A DNA stretch of 64,000 bases from Cladobotryum mycophilum (Eukaryota > Ascomycota > Sordariomycetes > Hypocreales > Hypocreaceae), in the NCBI GenBank assembly GCA_036429605.1, contig JAVFKD010000013.1, positions 434,001 to 498,000 on the forward strand. The letters are read 5' to 3'. Under the pieces are notes generated by a model that searched no databases, was not told where the DNA came from, and was given only the letters and a program-made list of their open reading frames with translations. Shown here piece after piece: positions 23,362 to 36,152 of this stretch (its first letter is position 1; each line of letters opens with the position of its first letter). Made by a program: the position numbers and the translations under genes.

Positions 23362-25997
23362 ATGTGGGCTCCTCTTTGGAATATGGTATGTATGCATGTA
23401 CGTATGTATGTGTGTGTATGCTTCCCCCTTTGGAGTCAGGCTGAGCAGAGGCCCTGAGAGACAGTCAACGGCAGACTTGGTGAAGCCGAAAACGAAAAGA
23501 GAGAGTGCAGTATAGGTAGGTAATAGTGGTGGTGGTATAGTATAGTTGTAGTGTGTGTATGGTGTGCCGAGTGGGAAGAAAGACAACAGAGCGAGAGATG
23601 GTAGGTAGTGCGTGAGAATTTGGATGTGCGGGTGCGGGTAAATTATTGTTAATTAATCTTTTTCTTTTTCTTTTCTTTCTTTTAGATACACTCTACAAAA
23701 AGGCCATGCGTGCATGTACTTGTACGAATTGGTTCAGTCTCTTTTTCTTCTCCTCTCTCTGTCCCTCGCATTCACAGAGTCTTCCCCTCCACCAACCCAC
23801 AATAGAGCGACAGAAAGAGGAGAGGGAGATGAGGCCCCTTCATCGTCCTCTTCCTTTCTGACTCTGGGCACAGGGTAGAAAGGGATTAAAAAAGAAACGC
23901 AATGACTCGAGCAAGGACGGATACCATATAAACAACACGAAGCAAGGAAACCAACACACCCGCACCCACACCCACAGCGGCAATCCTGTGCTTTGCCTCG
24001 TCTCTCCTTGCCTTATCTCGTTCCCGTTCTGTCCCCGAGTCGTGCGTGCGTGCGTGTCTGGCGTTGGCCTTCTCCTTTATGAGAAAGATGCTTGATGGAT
24101 ACTTGTAGATAGATACATGTGGTTCAAGTAGAATAAAGGCAGGCAGCCATGACCATTTCCACCACTCGCTCTCCATCAAACGCTAAGCCAAATGGATTTC
24201 CCTTCCAAGTGCTAATCTTTGCCCTCGACTGTCAAACGATTAGTACCGCAATTCCTCTACTAGTACAAGGCGGTGAATTGCCCTCCAAGGACACTCGGAG
24301 CAGACAGGAGTGTGATGGATGGGATGGTGGAGAGCAAAAATGAATGGGGCAACCGACGATGGTATGCACGTACTCCGTAACGTGGACGAGGTAACGGATA
24401 CGCACTGAGTCACCTGTAGAATGCAGACAAGTCCCTGTAAGTGACTGGAAGGGACAAAACAATTCAACAAGGGCGAGGCCAAGGTTCCATTCTGGGTGAG
24501 CCTGAGCCGTCCCAGGCAAAAAAAAAAAAAAAAACACAGGCCAGGCAAGGCCAACAAAAAAAAACACACTGACTGACTGACTTGACTGACTGACGATGGG
24601 ACGAAAGGCCCGTTAGCATGGATGCCCTGTCGAGAGCCACTTCTCTTAACCGCCCCACGATGAGTACCACAAAGCCACAAGATGTGTGTGTCCAGCTGAT
24701 TGAGTGGTCAATATGTATTTTTGATTGTAATAAATGTACTGTATAGACTCGGGGAGAGAGACTATGTATGTAGTGCATGTACTGTAGGTTTCTGAGCATG
24801 ACGATCCCAGGGAGAGAAAGCAAATTAGGGATGGGAAGTACGGCATATAGCATGCACCCTCTTCATTCTCAGCAGTCTGGTCCCTCTCTCTCTCTCTCTC
24901 TCTCTTCTCTTCCTCTTCTTCAAATCAGGGTCCTTTTTAGTTTATTTTTTATTTTTTGCGGCGGCGACGGGCATGTCTCTGGTTTGCGGGTTTCGACGAA
25001 AGGGACCGACCGACTGACTGACTGACTCTGTTTTTTTGATGTCAAACAGCCCGACGAAGAGGGAAAATATGGAGCCCTTGCAACCTTGCCCAAGTGGAGG
25101 CGACGACGAGGAAGCATCCACTGGGAATGGATGTGACTGACAGAGACAAGCCAACAAGGGCAAGGGCCTGCCTGCGGTGGCGGGGGCAAATGCAAATTGG
25201 CAGATCAGCGCCGGTGACGCCATGGGCAAGAGGAACGATGAGAGAGAGACGAAAGAGAGAGAGTGGAGAGAGGGAGTTTTTTCTTTTCTTTCCTTCTTCC
25301 AAAGACCCCTTAAGAGGGTGGGCCCTCCCATCCCCTCCCCTTCCAACGTTGGGGTGCAAGCTTTAGAACCAATAAGGTACCTGCTTCTGTCACTTCCAGG
25401 TGGGTGCGAACCCCCTCCCCTCTCTTTCTCTCTCTCTCTCTTTCGTCTCTCTCTCATCGTTCCTAAACCCCCCCCAACACTGTACGAGGGGGCACGGTGC
25501 TCGAGTTTTGCTTTTTTAATACTGTCCACATGCGCACTTTGGGACACTTGCAGAGAAAGAAATAGAGAGACATGGGACTCACTACTGTCGCTTCTGTTAG
25601 GTGCTAGCAGTTGGGAGAAACACAGTGCCTACTAGGTACCTTGTGGACTATTTCCGTTACCTGTGCGAATGCATGCCAAGCAAACGCTCCTACAAGCACA
25701 GTAGGTACCCAGGAGTTGGAGTGTGCGTCCCTTATTTCCCTCCTCCACTTGCATCTCCACTTCCATTTTCCAATCATTTTCCCTTTTCAGGTCTCGGCTC
25801 GTGTTTTGCCGGGACTGGACTGGAACGACAGACGGGTCATCATCATCCTTTGACAGACAGACAGACAGACAAACACCGCCGCATCACCTCCTGCTGTTTT
25901 CATATTAAACACCTCGTTCCGGTCTTTTTTCCAAAGACAAGCGGTGGCAATCTTACGTCTCCCAACTCATGGATCAGCATTCGTAACTTTGGTCTCC

Positions 25998-26050
25998 TGA
26001 TGATGACGATGATGATGGTTATGATGATGATGATAATGATGATGATGATG
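25998..26050 (+). repeat. GAT trinucleotide array
   Basis: Interrupted GAT/ATG repeat of about 17 units in non-coding DNA. Confidence 0.85.
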
Positions 26051-28959
26051 AAAAGGAATGCACAGCCAGCGTCTTCTCACCTCCTTTTTATATCAACCCT
26101 ATGACCGAATAACAACACCATAATCGGCTCATCTTTGTACGACTAGCAGTATCTTAGCATACCGATGGATGTCATTTTCCCTTTGCGCTGGATCAACGAC
26201 GGGCCACTAATGACTGAATACATGGCACTATTGAACAACTACTTGAGTCGGAACAGAAGGAAAAGGAACGTTGGCACATCGCCAAGTCAACAAGCAAATC
26301 CGAAACCGAAACCGAAGGGGGGCCAACAAGCTTGACGATCCATTGCCTCCCTTTCTTTCTAATCCTCTCTTCCTTCCTGGTGTATACCGTATACGACACA
26401 ACAGTGCGTGAGCCCTTGAGTTTTGTTGGTTTCAGAGTCCATCGTCGTGTTTCTTTCCCTTTGAGCGGCGAGCCTTGCCCAGACAGGAAATCTCGAAGAA
26501 GATGGACAACAAACGGTCTGACGCTTGGCCCACCTTTGATGTCATGGATCGACAGCCCGTCTTATTCGACGGTTGGACCAGACCAGACCAGACGGAAGAG
26601 AGAAAAGGAAAGAAAGGGATTTTTAAAACAAAACAAAAAACCCTTTCTTGTGTGTTGTTGAGGACAAACTGACTGATCTTCCAAACTGCTGCTCCACTTG
26701 TTTAATCCGCCGCCCCCAACCGCTTTCTCTCCCTTGCGCTCTGTTGCTGTTTTGTTCTGCTCTGCTCTGCTCTGTTCTGCCCTCCTCCTCTCTCATCAAA
26801 AGCCTGAGAGCCTGAAGTGTGACCTGTGTGATTGGCAAGCCCCGTCGTCATTGGTCACCCTCGTTCACCGTACAGTGCGCAGGCTCTCGCTATTCACACG
26901 GTTTCACGTAGTACGTACCCGCTCCCCAGCGTCGTACTCTTCCCAGTGAGGAATCACACCCGAAATCATTATGTGCGTTCTGCTCTCTCCCTGGCCTGAG
27001 CTCTGCTTTCTCACCACCATCGTCGTGATCCGCCGCCGCCATATCCCACCCAAGACATGACGGCATGGGCCATGGGCCATGGGCATTGATGCCAGAAGGG
27101 TGATCCCAGGGTAGGCCCGAGATGCTGGAATACACCAACCAACCCCCCATGGGTTCTGACCGTTGTCGAGTTGGCCGTGCATAGCCATAGCAAAAAAAAA
27201 AAAAAAAAAATGATGCCACCAAAGGGGCCAAATGCGTGGCCTCTCCCATGATCAATGGCTCCGAATTCCTGGGTCCTTGACCTGCAGAGCAGAGCTCCCA
27301 GGGCATTCTCGTTTCAACCCCTTGACATGCTGCTGATGCTACTGCTGCGTTACCAAATCTCCCCCAACGTCATTACTGGCTGGCTACTAAGCGCGCAGTT
27401 GCAGGTCCCAGCTTGAGCTACCATCCGCCGCCGTCCATGGCCTGTCCTGGTTATCCCCAGTATTCTGGGCTGTCCCGTCACCGGTTTGGGTGGTGCATGG
27501 CCTGTTGGCCCCCCTCGCCCTTTTTTTTCCTTCTGTTTCGCTGGGGCCAAGCTGGCCAAGGCGGCTCTCCAGGCTCCAAGGCTCCAAGGCGCCAACTTGA
27601 TCCGATTATTCCTCGACCCTCAGGCAAACTCCTTCTCTCCTTGTCATCGTCGTCCGCGTCAGTCTTCCGCCTCTAACCGTCGACCGTGTCTCACTACGAA
27701 ATAAGTTAAGTCCATGGGTTGATCAGCAAAGACCAAGAGCGAACGAACAAACGAACGAACCAGTCAGTGCTTGGCCGAAGAAATGATGCCATCCAATCAC
27801 CACGTCTCCGACAAATCGTGTCCTAAAGGCAAGCAGATCACCATTTGCCCACATCGTTAGGGCTCCTCCCTCTGCTAGAACTAGGACAAATGTACCTGGC
27901 GACTCCTTGCGTTGGTGTTCGTGGTGCGACTGCGACTACACTCACCGAATACAGCCCCGGTTGATGCTCCGCCTATCATACCCTGGACTTCCCCGTGGCC
28001 ATTGATATTACCGCCATGCAATCCCATTTCCTGCCGAACCTCGTGACGATGACCGGTCTGGCCTGCCTGTTGGAACCAGCTTTTTTCTCTCTCTCCCTCT
28101 CCATAGGCTGGACAAGCCTCCCCTAGCAACTCCAAGATGGACTACTGTCACCATCGATATTGTTGATTTCATCCTTGCCCTGCCACCTGGATGGTCCATG
28201 TCATGTCGTACAAGTTATATCATTTTATTAATGTCGATAGAGATGTGGTTTTAAGACGTGTTTATCCAGGGCTAATAATGAGTGGCGCGGTTTGCCAAGC
28301 CCTTTCCGGGGGTATTCGTTTATAACTCACACATTTGAGAGAGTTGTTGTCATGGCGAGGTATTTTACAGCCGTGGTGGCCTGCCGATCCACACGCACCC
28401 GTCATGACCCATGGCTCTGGCATGGCAAAAAAGGCTCCGATATGAGATATAAGCTTCTTTGCAGGTTACGAGGGCACTTTGTGTGAACAAATGAAGAGGG
28501 TCAGAAAAGGCACCATCGCAAACTCTCTCTTCGCGCGCGCGTGTGTGCATGCGTTGGTTACGCCTTGTTTCGACAGCACCTTCGGAGGTGTGCCATGTCG
28601 GGTCTCGATTTGGGTCGTTGGTGGGTGCACAACAGTTATCTGTCACCGTGGACCGGGGTCATGTTTTTACATTGTCAAGCGCACCGCACTGCCTTTGGAG
28701 AGAGGCGGCTGCATAGACCTATCCACACAACCTCCTACACTTCTATTGGTTTACAAGGTCGCGATAAAGGGGCAGGAAGCATAGCACGCGCAACTATTCG
28801 TCAGGCGGTTGGGTCAACGTGGCATAACTATAATCTGCAAACCAAGTGGTGGTTTGGTTGGCAAAAAAAGACCTGCCGCGTGCGTAACACACCTCGGCCT
28901 TGTCGATTTTTTCTCGCTGTGACCCTATTTATTTTCCTTCTTTGAAGACGGCCCGGTCC

Positions 28960-29798
28960 TTACACCTTCCAGCCATCTCCAGCCCCCTTCATCCAATTGA
29001 GGCTGACCAGCTGCAGCTTGTTTCGTTGAATAAAGGCAACGGGGTCGAAAGAGCGCCTCTGGACAAATTCTTCCCCTCCAACGTCCTCCTTTGCCAGGGC
29101 CAGGCCCTCTGGCTCTCGGAAGAGCAGGAAGAGGTAGCGATGGGGTTTGGAACTGGGATGTTAGTCAGGATACGAAAGAGAGAAGAAAGATGAAGAAGAA
29201 AAGTGCAGCGAAATATGGGGAGTAAAAGATGGAGTAAAAGATGGGGTTTCCCTTTGACTTACTCGTCCTTGGGACCTGGTCCAAGATATTCCGTCAGAGT
29301 TGGCTTGGTTTGAGCAACGACCCCATCGGCATTAGCCAGTGGTTTCAAACCAGATATGACCCAATGGCGCCAGAATGCAAACTTGGGATCATCTGGCGTA
29401 GGTGCATCAGGGTCGACTAGGAGCAGCAAATATGATGCATCCGATGAAGCTCCGGCCTGAGCACACATAAATTAGCCAACCTAATCTTGGTGTCACGAAT
29501 AGGCATCCAACGGTGTATATGCAGGATTTTTTTTCTCCCTTTATTTTTGCCCCCGTCAGAAAAGGGGAGTGGGACTTTGTTTACTAACCTCGGGCTCGAA
29601 GCTGATGAACGGAGCCAACTTGACCTCTGTGACTCTGAAGAGGTTGCCCAAGTCGACTTCTCGCCCGCTAAAGGAGATGTTCAGCTTGGTAGTCGGCTTG
29701 AAGCCGTGGGGAACAATGTCCGCGGCACTTCCAGGAACCAGATTGGCTTCGGCTAGGGAGCTTGATAGCGCCTGCGCGAGATCTTGCAGCTCTGCCAT
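28960..29798 (-). CDS. PEBP-family protein (carboxypeptidase Y inhibitor-like)
   Basis: Phosphatidylethanolamine-binding protein family, related to yeast Tfs1, an inhibitor of vacuolar carboxypeptidase Y and a modulator of Ras signalling. Exons in gene order are 29589..29798, 29263..29456 and 28960..29152, joined by 132-nt and 110-nt introns to give 198 residues, a typical length. The ligand-pocket motifs are present: LLLLVDPDAPTPDDP, the FWRHWVISGL motif in exon 2, and KPHRYLFLLFREP plus SFDPVAFIQRNKLQLVSLNW in exon 3. I start at the ATG at 29798 (MAELQDL) because that is where PEBP homology begins. An in-frame ATG at 29900 would add a 34-residue basic leader and cannot be excluded. Substrate and target are inferred from the family only. 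Confidence 0.92.
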
Positions 29799-31183
29799 GG
29801 TGACTTGTCCTTTGTCTTTCTCTTTGTCTTGTCTTGATGTATCAAGGGTGGTTGAGCGAGTGCCGAGACTTGGAGAGATGGGGGTCGCGTGATGTCGCAA
29901 CGTTCAGCCGCTGCCCGTTGGACCAAAAAAGCCTCTCAAGTAAATGGCTTTTTTCTTTCTTTTTCTTATATGTGATGTATTTTGAGATGAAAACCCGGTG
30001 TGAAACCTGAAGGATCTTCTTTTTTTGGGGGGGGGATCTACGTGAGGATGATGATAGATGGATTACTTGCACTTTGATGACTGATGTTGATTTTGAATAT
30101 GGGGCGGGGGCGAAGAGGGATGAGAGGTGAGAGATGACTGGTGGAATAAATTCCCCTCTTTTTTGGTTTACCTTTTGGTTTGCTGGTTGTTGATATAGCG
30201 CAACGGTGATGAGTCTTAATGATCTTTTTTTTATTAGATATGGTGTTTTTTCATATATAATCATTTACGCGTCGTATACCGTACATGAATGAATCAATAA
30301 TACGTGGACAGATGTCGAGAATTTGTTCCCCCTCTCTCTTTGAGGTGATACGCTTATCAAAATAGTAACTTATCCCCCCCTTCCCCGCTCTCTTTTCGAA
30401 ACGCGGCTGAAAAGTGAAGTAGGGGAATCACGTAAGTTGGTACGATAAGTTTTATGAAAATGCATATGATATGGGAAGTTGTAAAATGAGAATCCACTTG
30501 CTATGGGAGTATTTCTTAATAATAATGAAAAAAAAAGCTGGTTGAGTTTTTTTGTCTTGTGTTTTATGGAGTGTGTCATGGGTTTGCGGGATGTGTACGG
30601 AGTACGGCAGTACATTGTACGTACACTGTCTCATGACAAAGAAAAGTTCGCTTGAGCTGTCTCATAACAAAAGTTCACTTGGGCTTGTCTCAGTTTCTCT
30701 CGAATGTAGTACAACCGAGAAGTTCCTATAAATAAACACTCTTTTTTCTCGGGTGGTATGAAGGCGAAAAGATGGCTACGAGGACCTTGGTAGGATAGGG
30801 TAGGGTAGATGGGATGGGATACGGAAATATTCCGTAGAAAAAGGAAGAAAGAGGAAGGAAAAGGGAGGGAGGAGGAGGAGGGAGGGGGTGGAAGACGATG
30901 GAGGAGAAGGAGGTGGGTTGTTTTGACTTGTCCTGCAGATACAGGGACAAGGGGGCATGTGTGTATGTGCATGAATGTAGGTGTATGTATGTGCGTGAAT
31001 GTATGTGTATGTACTTGTATGTGTATGTCTGTGACTGTGTATGCGACTTGTGTATGCGACTTGTATGGTGTGGGTAAAGTAGGACCACAGAGTCGGGACC
31101 AAAAGGGGAGGAAACGAGGGCGCGCGCGCGCGCCAGTTCATTGGTCATCATCGCACATTCTCTTTCATGCAAGGGAAAAAAGC

Positions 31184-31214
<31 letters not shown>

Positions 31215-32646
31215 TGAACATGGACATGCATACATACACGCACATATCTAGCCTTGGCTTTCTAGACAAGTGTTGTTGTTGTCGTCGTCGTTGTTATCGT
31301 TTGGAACAAAAACAACGTAATAGGCTGAAAAACTCCTCCCTTCTTCCCCTCTATCCATTTCGGGAGTTTGTAGGGGGCCTATCGGAGGGGAAGAGGGGGA
31401 GAAAGATAGCGTTCTTTTCTCTCTCCGCGCTGAGGTGGTGGCACTTTGCATAAGGGGGGACATGTTTAGTTTGTGTTTTGTTTAGTTTGTTGTTTGTTTG
31501 GTTTGTGTTTGTTTGTATTTGTTTGTTTGGGTTGTGTTTGGGTCGTAGTGTTGTGTGTTTTGTGGGTGATGAGTCTGTGGGTGATGAATTTGTTTGCATG
31601 TAATGATATGAGATAGTAATGGCATGGGGATGTGATGAAGAGGGGGCAGAGTTTGGTGGGCACAGCATTTTCATTTGCACATGTATAAAGTACAAAGCAT
31701 CTACAAAGTAAAAAAGGGCGGAAATTGCCATGGCTGAAATGTACTTGAAATGAATTTATGCTGCAGAAAGTTACAAGTATAAGAGAGAGAGAGAGAACCT
31801 TGGGAACCTATCAGCTTCCAAAATCTAGTATAATCTACCCATTTGTCTCACAGCTGCTGCTGCGTTTACTACTTGTAACAATTTATTTTAATATTACTTT
31901 ATTACTATTATTTTTATTATTTATTTTCATCATCATCATTATTCTATTTTCGTTGCATGCAACGTCCTTGAGTCGTTCAGCCCTCTTTTTGTTTCAGGGG
32001 GAGACTGCCAAGGGCGATCCCTGAGGGTACATATATACAACCTACATACACCAACACACACATACACTACACAAATTATTTTTCTTTCTTCTTCTTCTAG
32101 GGAGGAAAAAAACAACAATGACCTATTGTCATGTGTGTGGTTGTGTGTGTGTGGGAAATGGAAAAAATCTGCAGCACGGGAGACACGGGTGGACGGATGG
32201 ACGGACGGGGGAGGACGGTAGGGGGAACGGCATCCCAGATCGAGTTAACCACGATCCACCACCCTTTTTGACCTCTCTCTCTCACACACACACACACTGC
32301 CCTCTCTCTGCCTCCGTCTCCTCTCAGGTACCCGCATTCGTACATGTAAAAATTTCTCTCCCTTCTCCATCTCGGTTTACTGTTCCTGTGATGTGAAGAA
32401 AATGCCATGCTCCATGCCACGCCATGTCATGCTCCCTGCCGTGGGCAAGGGTTACAGTCAGTCGATCACGCATCCCCCTCCCCCTTCGTAAAGTGGGAGT
32501 AAAATAAAAAAAACTCCGAAACCACGAGTGACATTCGGAAGATTGCCCGATTTGCCGAAAAGCCCCCCCCTTTCCAAGAAAAAAAGAAGGGACCGACAAA
32601 GCTTTTTCTTCTAGAACTTCTCTCGGATTACCATTCTTGACAAAGC
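29799..32646. other. Low-complexity intergenic spacer
   Basis: About 2.8 kb between the PEBP start and the PLC stop. It has purine/pyrimidine-skewed stretches, GTAT-type repeats (30,960-31,060), a CG run (31,122-31,133), a CT run (31,179-31,204) and GTTT-rich DNA (31,470-31,540). The open frames are repeat-driven and no gene is supported. Confidence 0.6.
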
Positions 32647-34424
32647 CTAGATATCCTCAAAGTCAAACTTGACGAGTAGAGTGCACGCCGTCTCCCTCCC
32701 CTTTAGGTCCATCATGCGGACAAAGGTCCAACCGGGAACTAGGTACATCAGTCGCACTGCCGCGACTGCAAACTTTGGGTTCCGAGCCCAGCTGTCGTCG
32801 CTCTTGATGAGCATCCGCACAAACACCAGCTCGTTGTCCTCGTACTCCCACTCCAGCGTCTCGTCCCACACGGGGTCCGTCGCCGGCGGGTTCTCCCCCG
32901 GTGGAGGAACCCGAACCGGTGGTGCTTGTAGTATGCCGTCTTGCGCTTGGGAGGCTCCGCATCGTGGTGGTCCAGGGGGTTGTACAGAGTGCACGTCAGG
33001 TACGGCTTGATGGGGTCGTCCTCTCTGTCCTCGGTGATGGGAACGTCCGTCGCACCGGCTACCCGGAGGAGCAGCCTCCTCTTTCGGCCCGTGCCAAGAT
33101 TCCCGTCACCTCCCGCGCGCAGGGCAGCGGGCTTAAGAATATATCCGCCCGACCCGTGGAAGAGGGCATTGTTGAGCTGGTTGCTCGTCCCAAACGTCTG
33201 CCAGTTGAGGGCGGCAATCTGGGCGCCGATGCCCCAAAACGGCACCGCCTTGAGGTTGGACGACGAGATGCGAGTCCCCTTTGGGTACACACGCATCAGG
33301 TGGCGAGCGTTGTGCCGCGAAATCTGGCTGCTCTTTGCCGGGAGATGGGCCGACAGCCCGGATTCGGACACGTTGATCAGGTGGTGATGCGGGCCGTCCA
33401 CGAGCACTCCTGGGTCGTACCACGAGTTGTTCTTGGGCTTCACCGACTGCGCGTATATGCCCAGCGCGGCCAGCTCGGGGATAATGATGCTGGACGGCGT
33501 AGCCTTCTTCTTATCCTTGTACGCCTTGCGGGCGTTTCGCTGCTCCTCGTCTCCGGAATCCTCCTCGCTGTAGACGGAGTCGCTGTCGGTGGCCTCATCT
33601 GGGAGATGAAACTCGACAATGACTACAATCTTGGCGCCAATGTCGTCAAGCGTCACATGTTGGCTGTCATCATGCAGAAGCTGCTGCTGCTGCGGCGGCG
33701 GCGGGTATGTGCCTCGCGCGCGAACCGCCTCGGTAAGCAGCCGGTCGCCAAAGACATCCCGCATAATCTGGACCAGTCGGAGCTGGCCATGGGGCCCGCA
33801 GTGATTCTCCAGAGAGAGCAAAATGGGGGTCACAGAACGGCCCGGCTGCTGGGTTGCGGCAACGGCAAGCTCCTCGTCAAAGACGCTGCGGATCTTTTCG
33901 CATACCGAGCGGAAGAGAACGTTTGACACAAATGTATAGCCGTGCGTCACTTTGGGCTCGTCCACGTTGTCGCTGTTATCCCAGGCATCAATCTCGACGC
34001 AGCGCGAGCCCGTCTTGATGGCCGTCTCGTAGGCAGACGCCGAGGACTGTCCATAGAGCTGGTGGGCCAATAGATAGGTGTTGTGACTGGAGCTGACAAA
34101 GTATTCCGGCAAGGGGTGGGACGTGTCGACCAGTTCCCGTGGGATGTGGATATGGCTCTTTTCCAGGAGGTTCTGGAGAGCACGTGTTGGCTCGTCGGAC
34201 TTGAGGCCGGCGTCACGCTCGGACAAGACCTTGTGATGGGCCAGAAACGACCGGAGCGCATGGCTCACTCTTAGCTGGCCCTTGCTGGTGTCATCGTTTC
34301 CGTACACAGTCGGTCCTCCTCCACCCACGCTGTCCTGGGCCATGACATCTCCCTTGTCGTCCTCATCCTCACGGCTAAACCTGAAGGGATTCAGGCTGGA
34401 TAGTTTGGCAGCAAGGTCTGACAT
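32647..34424 (-). CDS. Phosphoinositide-specific phospholipase C (single-base frame break)
   Basis: Hydrolyses PIP2 to IP3 and diacylglycerol in calcium signalling. This is a short fungal PLC: a helical N-terminus, the X box (SSSHNTYLLAHQLYG, with a second catalytic His in LLSLENHCG), a charged linker, the Y box (RHNARHLMRVYPKG, then VPFWGIGAQIAALNWQTFG) and a C2 domain. I see no PH domain. The start is the ATG at 34424; an in-frame ATG at 34451 is possible. The frame breaks inside the C2 domain: upstream reads KTAYYKHHRFGFLH, and the rest (DPVWDETLEWEYEDNELVF to a stop at 32647) lies in another frame. One extra base at the C5 run on the plus strand (32895-32899) would join them as a protein of about 592 residues. 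Both halves are well conserved, so a sequence error is more likely than a dead gene. Confidence 0.88.
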
Positions 34425-35214
34425 GGCCGCAAGTGTGTGTGTTGGGCGCAAAGTAAGGCGCTCTGGTATGTATGGATCCGTTTAGGCGTGAATGCAATGC
34501 GTGTAAACGGCGCTGTTCGTGATGATGTTGGTTAACTAGGTAAGGTACGGTAGGGTAGGTAGCCTAGTGAGGTTGTAAATGGGGTCGACTCCTCCTCTAA
34601 ACTCCTCATCAATGGTTTGCACAGCCACCATGTCAGGCGTTTAACAGATGTAGGCTACTTGCAAGTTTGTCACTCCATTGGCTCCAACGCTTCAACGTCA
34701 CAACGTCTTTGAGCCGTTTCTGGCCGCTTTTTGCGATATTAATTTGGGAGACTGAGTCATTTTATGCCTTTGTTTTTTTCTCCATGAATTCCATTGTTTT
34801 AGGCATCCAAAGATGTGGACTTTTGGATGCCTCGTGTCATGAAGTTGTGGGACTGGTGGGTTGAAGGAGCGTTGAAGACTATGACGTCATAGTAGGTTGC
34901 GAGTGTGAAATATCCGAATATCAGCCGATGATGAATTATGGGGTGCTACCCTAGACATTTATGTTTTTCTCACAACCCAACTTGGCATGATATTGCCATG
35001 GGTCTAACATTAGACGTGGCGCTTCATGCTATGAACTGAATCAGAAACCCGAGTACATCTTATCACAATATCACGACTTCCCCTTTCAAATGATTAGTGA
35101 TAAAGTCTAGATAACTTTGCTCTCCTTTCCTTTTTGAGCATTCCTTGCTTACATCTCAAACAACTCTTATCTCAACACCGTCTACTCATCTCGCCCATCC
35201 AAGACAGCAGAACT

Positions 35215-35415
35215 CGTATGGGAGAGCTTCAACGGAGATGCAATGGGTCTAGAATCCCCCCAGAGCGACGGGCCGTCATGTTGATCTCCGGATATCGTGA
35301 TCCCTTCGGCTCCGAGGGCACGACCTTGGTTTCTTTTTTGGGCGACGGGGCTAAACCTGCAATGTCTAGTATTGGAGAGAAAAAGGGCTGGGAAGCTCAA
35401 GGTACCCATTATTGA
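35215..35415 (+). other. Doubtful small ORF upstream of the minisatellite
   Basis: An ATG at 35218 follows a CT/CA-rich leader (about 35150-35215) that looks like a fungal 5' UTR. It opens a 65-residue frame, MGELQRRCNGSRIPPERRAV onwards, ending at 35415. No domain is recognised, and the frame does not continue cleanly into the Asp/Thr-coding repeat that follows. It may be a fragment of a decayed gene. Confidence 0.2.
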
Positions 35416-35484
35416 TATGGCAGTCATTATGTGTCATTTTATATCTCTGAGACATTGAGCGTTGTGAACAAGATGACCCAGTTA

Positions 35485-35640
35485 CCCAAGATACCCTTCC
35501 AAGATACTACCTAAGGTGCCGCCTAAGATACCGCCAAAGATCTATACTACCCAAGATGCTACCTAAGATGCTACCTAAGATGCAACTGAAGATGCTACTG
35601 AAGACACTACTGAAGATACTACTGAATATGTTACCAACAA
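35485..35640 (+). repeat. Degenerate 12-nt minisatellite
   Basis: About 12 units of a 12-mer of the form AAGATGCTACCT / AAGATACTACTG. In one frame the units read Asp-(Ala/Thr)-Thr-(Glu or stop), for example GATGCTACTGAA and GATACTACTGAA. Several units carry TAA where neighbours have CAA or GAA. The period is a multiple of three, as in repeats born inside a coding sequence. Confidence 0.75.
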
Positions 35641-35850
35641 GTAGGATACCACTCAAAATACCACCTCATCATGACTTCTAAATCATCCAGACCATCCACC
35701 ATCAAAGACCCTTCCCCTTTCCTCCCGGCTAAACGTTCTCAAACCGGGGAACACGCAGTGTCACCACAGCGTCGCATCGGAGCACGGTATCTATATCAAA
35801 AGGCCCTTTATTGCCCACCGTTCTTAGGAGGCCTTTAAGACATTAATGCA

Positions 35851-35882
35851 CCCCCCCCCCCCCCCCCAAAAAAAAAAAAAAA
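35851..35882 (+). repeat. C17 followed directly by A15
   Basis: A run of 17 C bases abuts a run of 15 A bases. Both lengths are likely to be unreliable in the assembly. Confidence 0.9.
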
Positions 35883-36152
35883 GGAAAAAGAAAGAGAGTA
35901 TGGAGGTGAGACAATACAGGTTATACGAGGCCGATAGACCGCCGGGGCTAGGTTTTCCCACCACTTACCAAATGTTTACTTGAACTAGAATGTGTGAAAT
36001 TTGGCGGAGAAGGTGTTATTAACGCTCGTTAGTTTATATATCGGCTTCTCTAGTTTTATAGAAACACTCGAGGTTCCTCAATTTGCTTTCTCAATTTGCT
36101 TCATCATCTTTGTCCGTGTCTTGACTCTAGCATCTATAACCCGACTCTCATC

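Larger units (their letters stand above)
21556..28959. other. Long gene-poor spacer rich in pyrimidine tracts and microsatellites
   Basis: About 7.4 kb between the SCOC-like gene and the 3' end of the PEBP gene. It holds GGT repeats (21913-21982), GT and GGATGT repeats (23258-23361), a poly-A run (24520-24535), CT tracts (24880-24905, 25428-25455), a GAT array (25998-26050) and a second poly-A (27192-27210). I found no frame with a domain, consistent codon use or splice partners. Such a spacer is long for a hypocrealean genome and could contain non-coding RNA or an extended promoter. Confidence 0.55.
34425..36152. other. Spacer with decayed minisatellite and homopolymers
   Basis: Contains the PLC promoter, a short frame at 35134-35415 of doubtful status, a 12-nt minisatellite (35485-35640), a C17/A15 homopolymer junction (35851-35882) and the promoter of the small secreted protein. 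No other gene is supported. Confidence 0.55.

Noticed and set aside
32901..33926. 341-codon plus-strand frame opposite PLC
   Set aside because: The minus strand carries the X and Y catalytic boxes of PLC; the plus frame is an antisense shadow of GC-rich codons.
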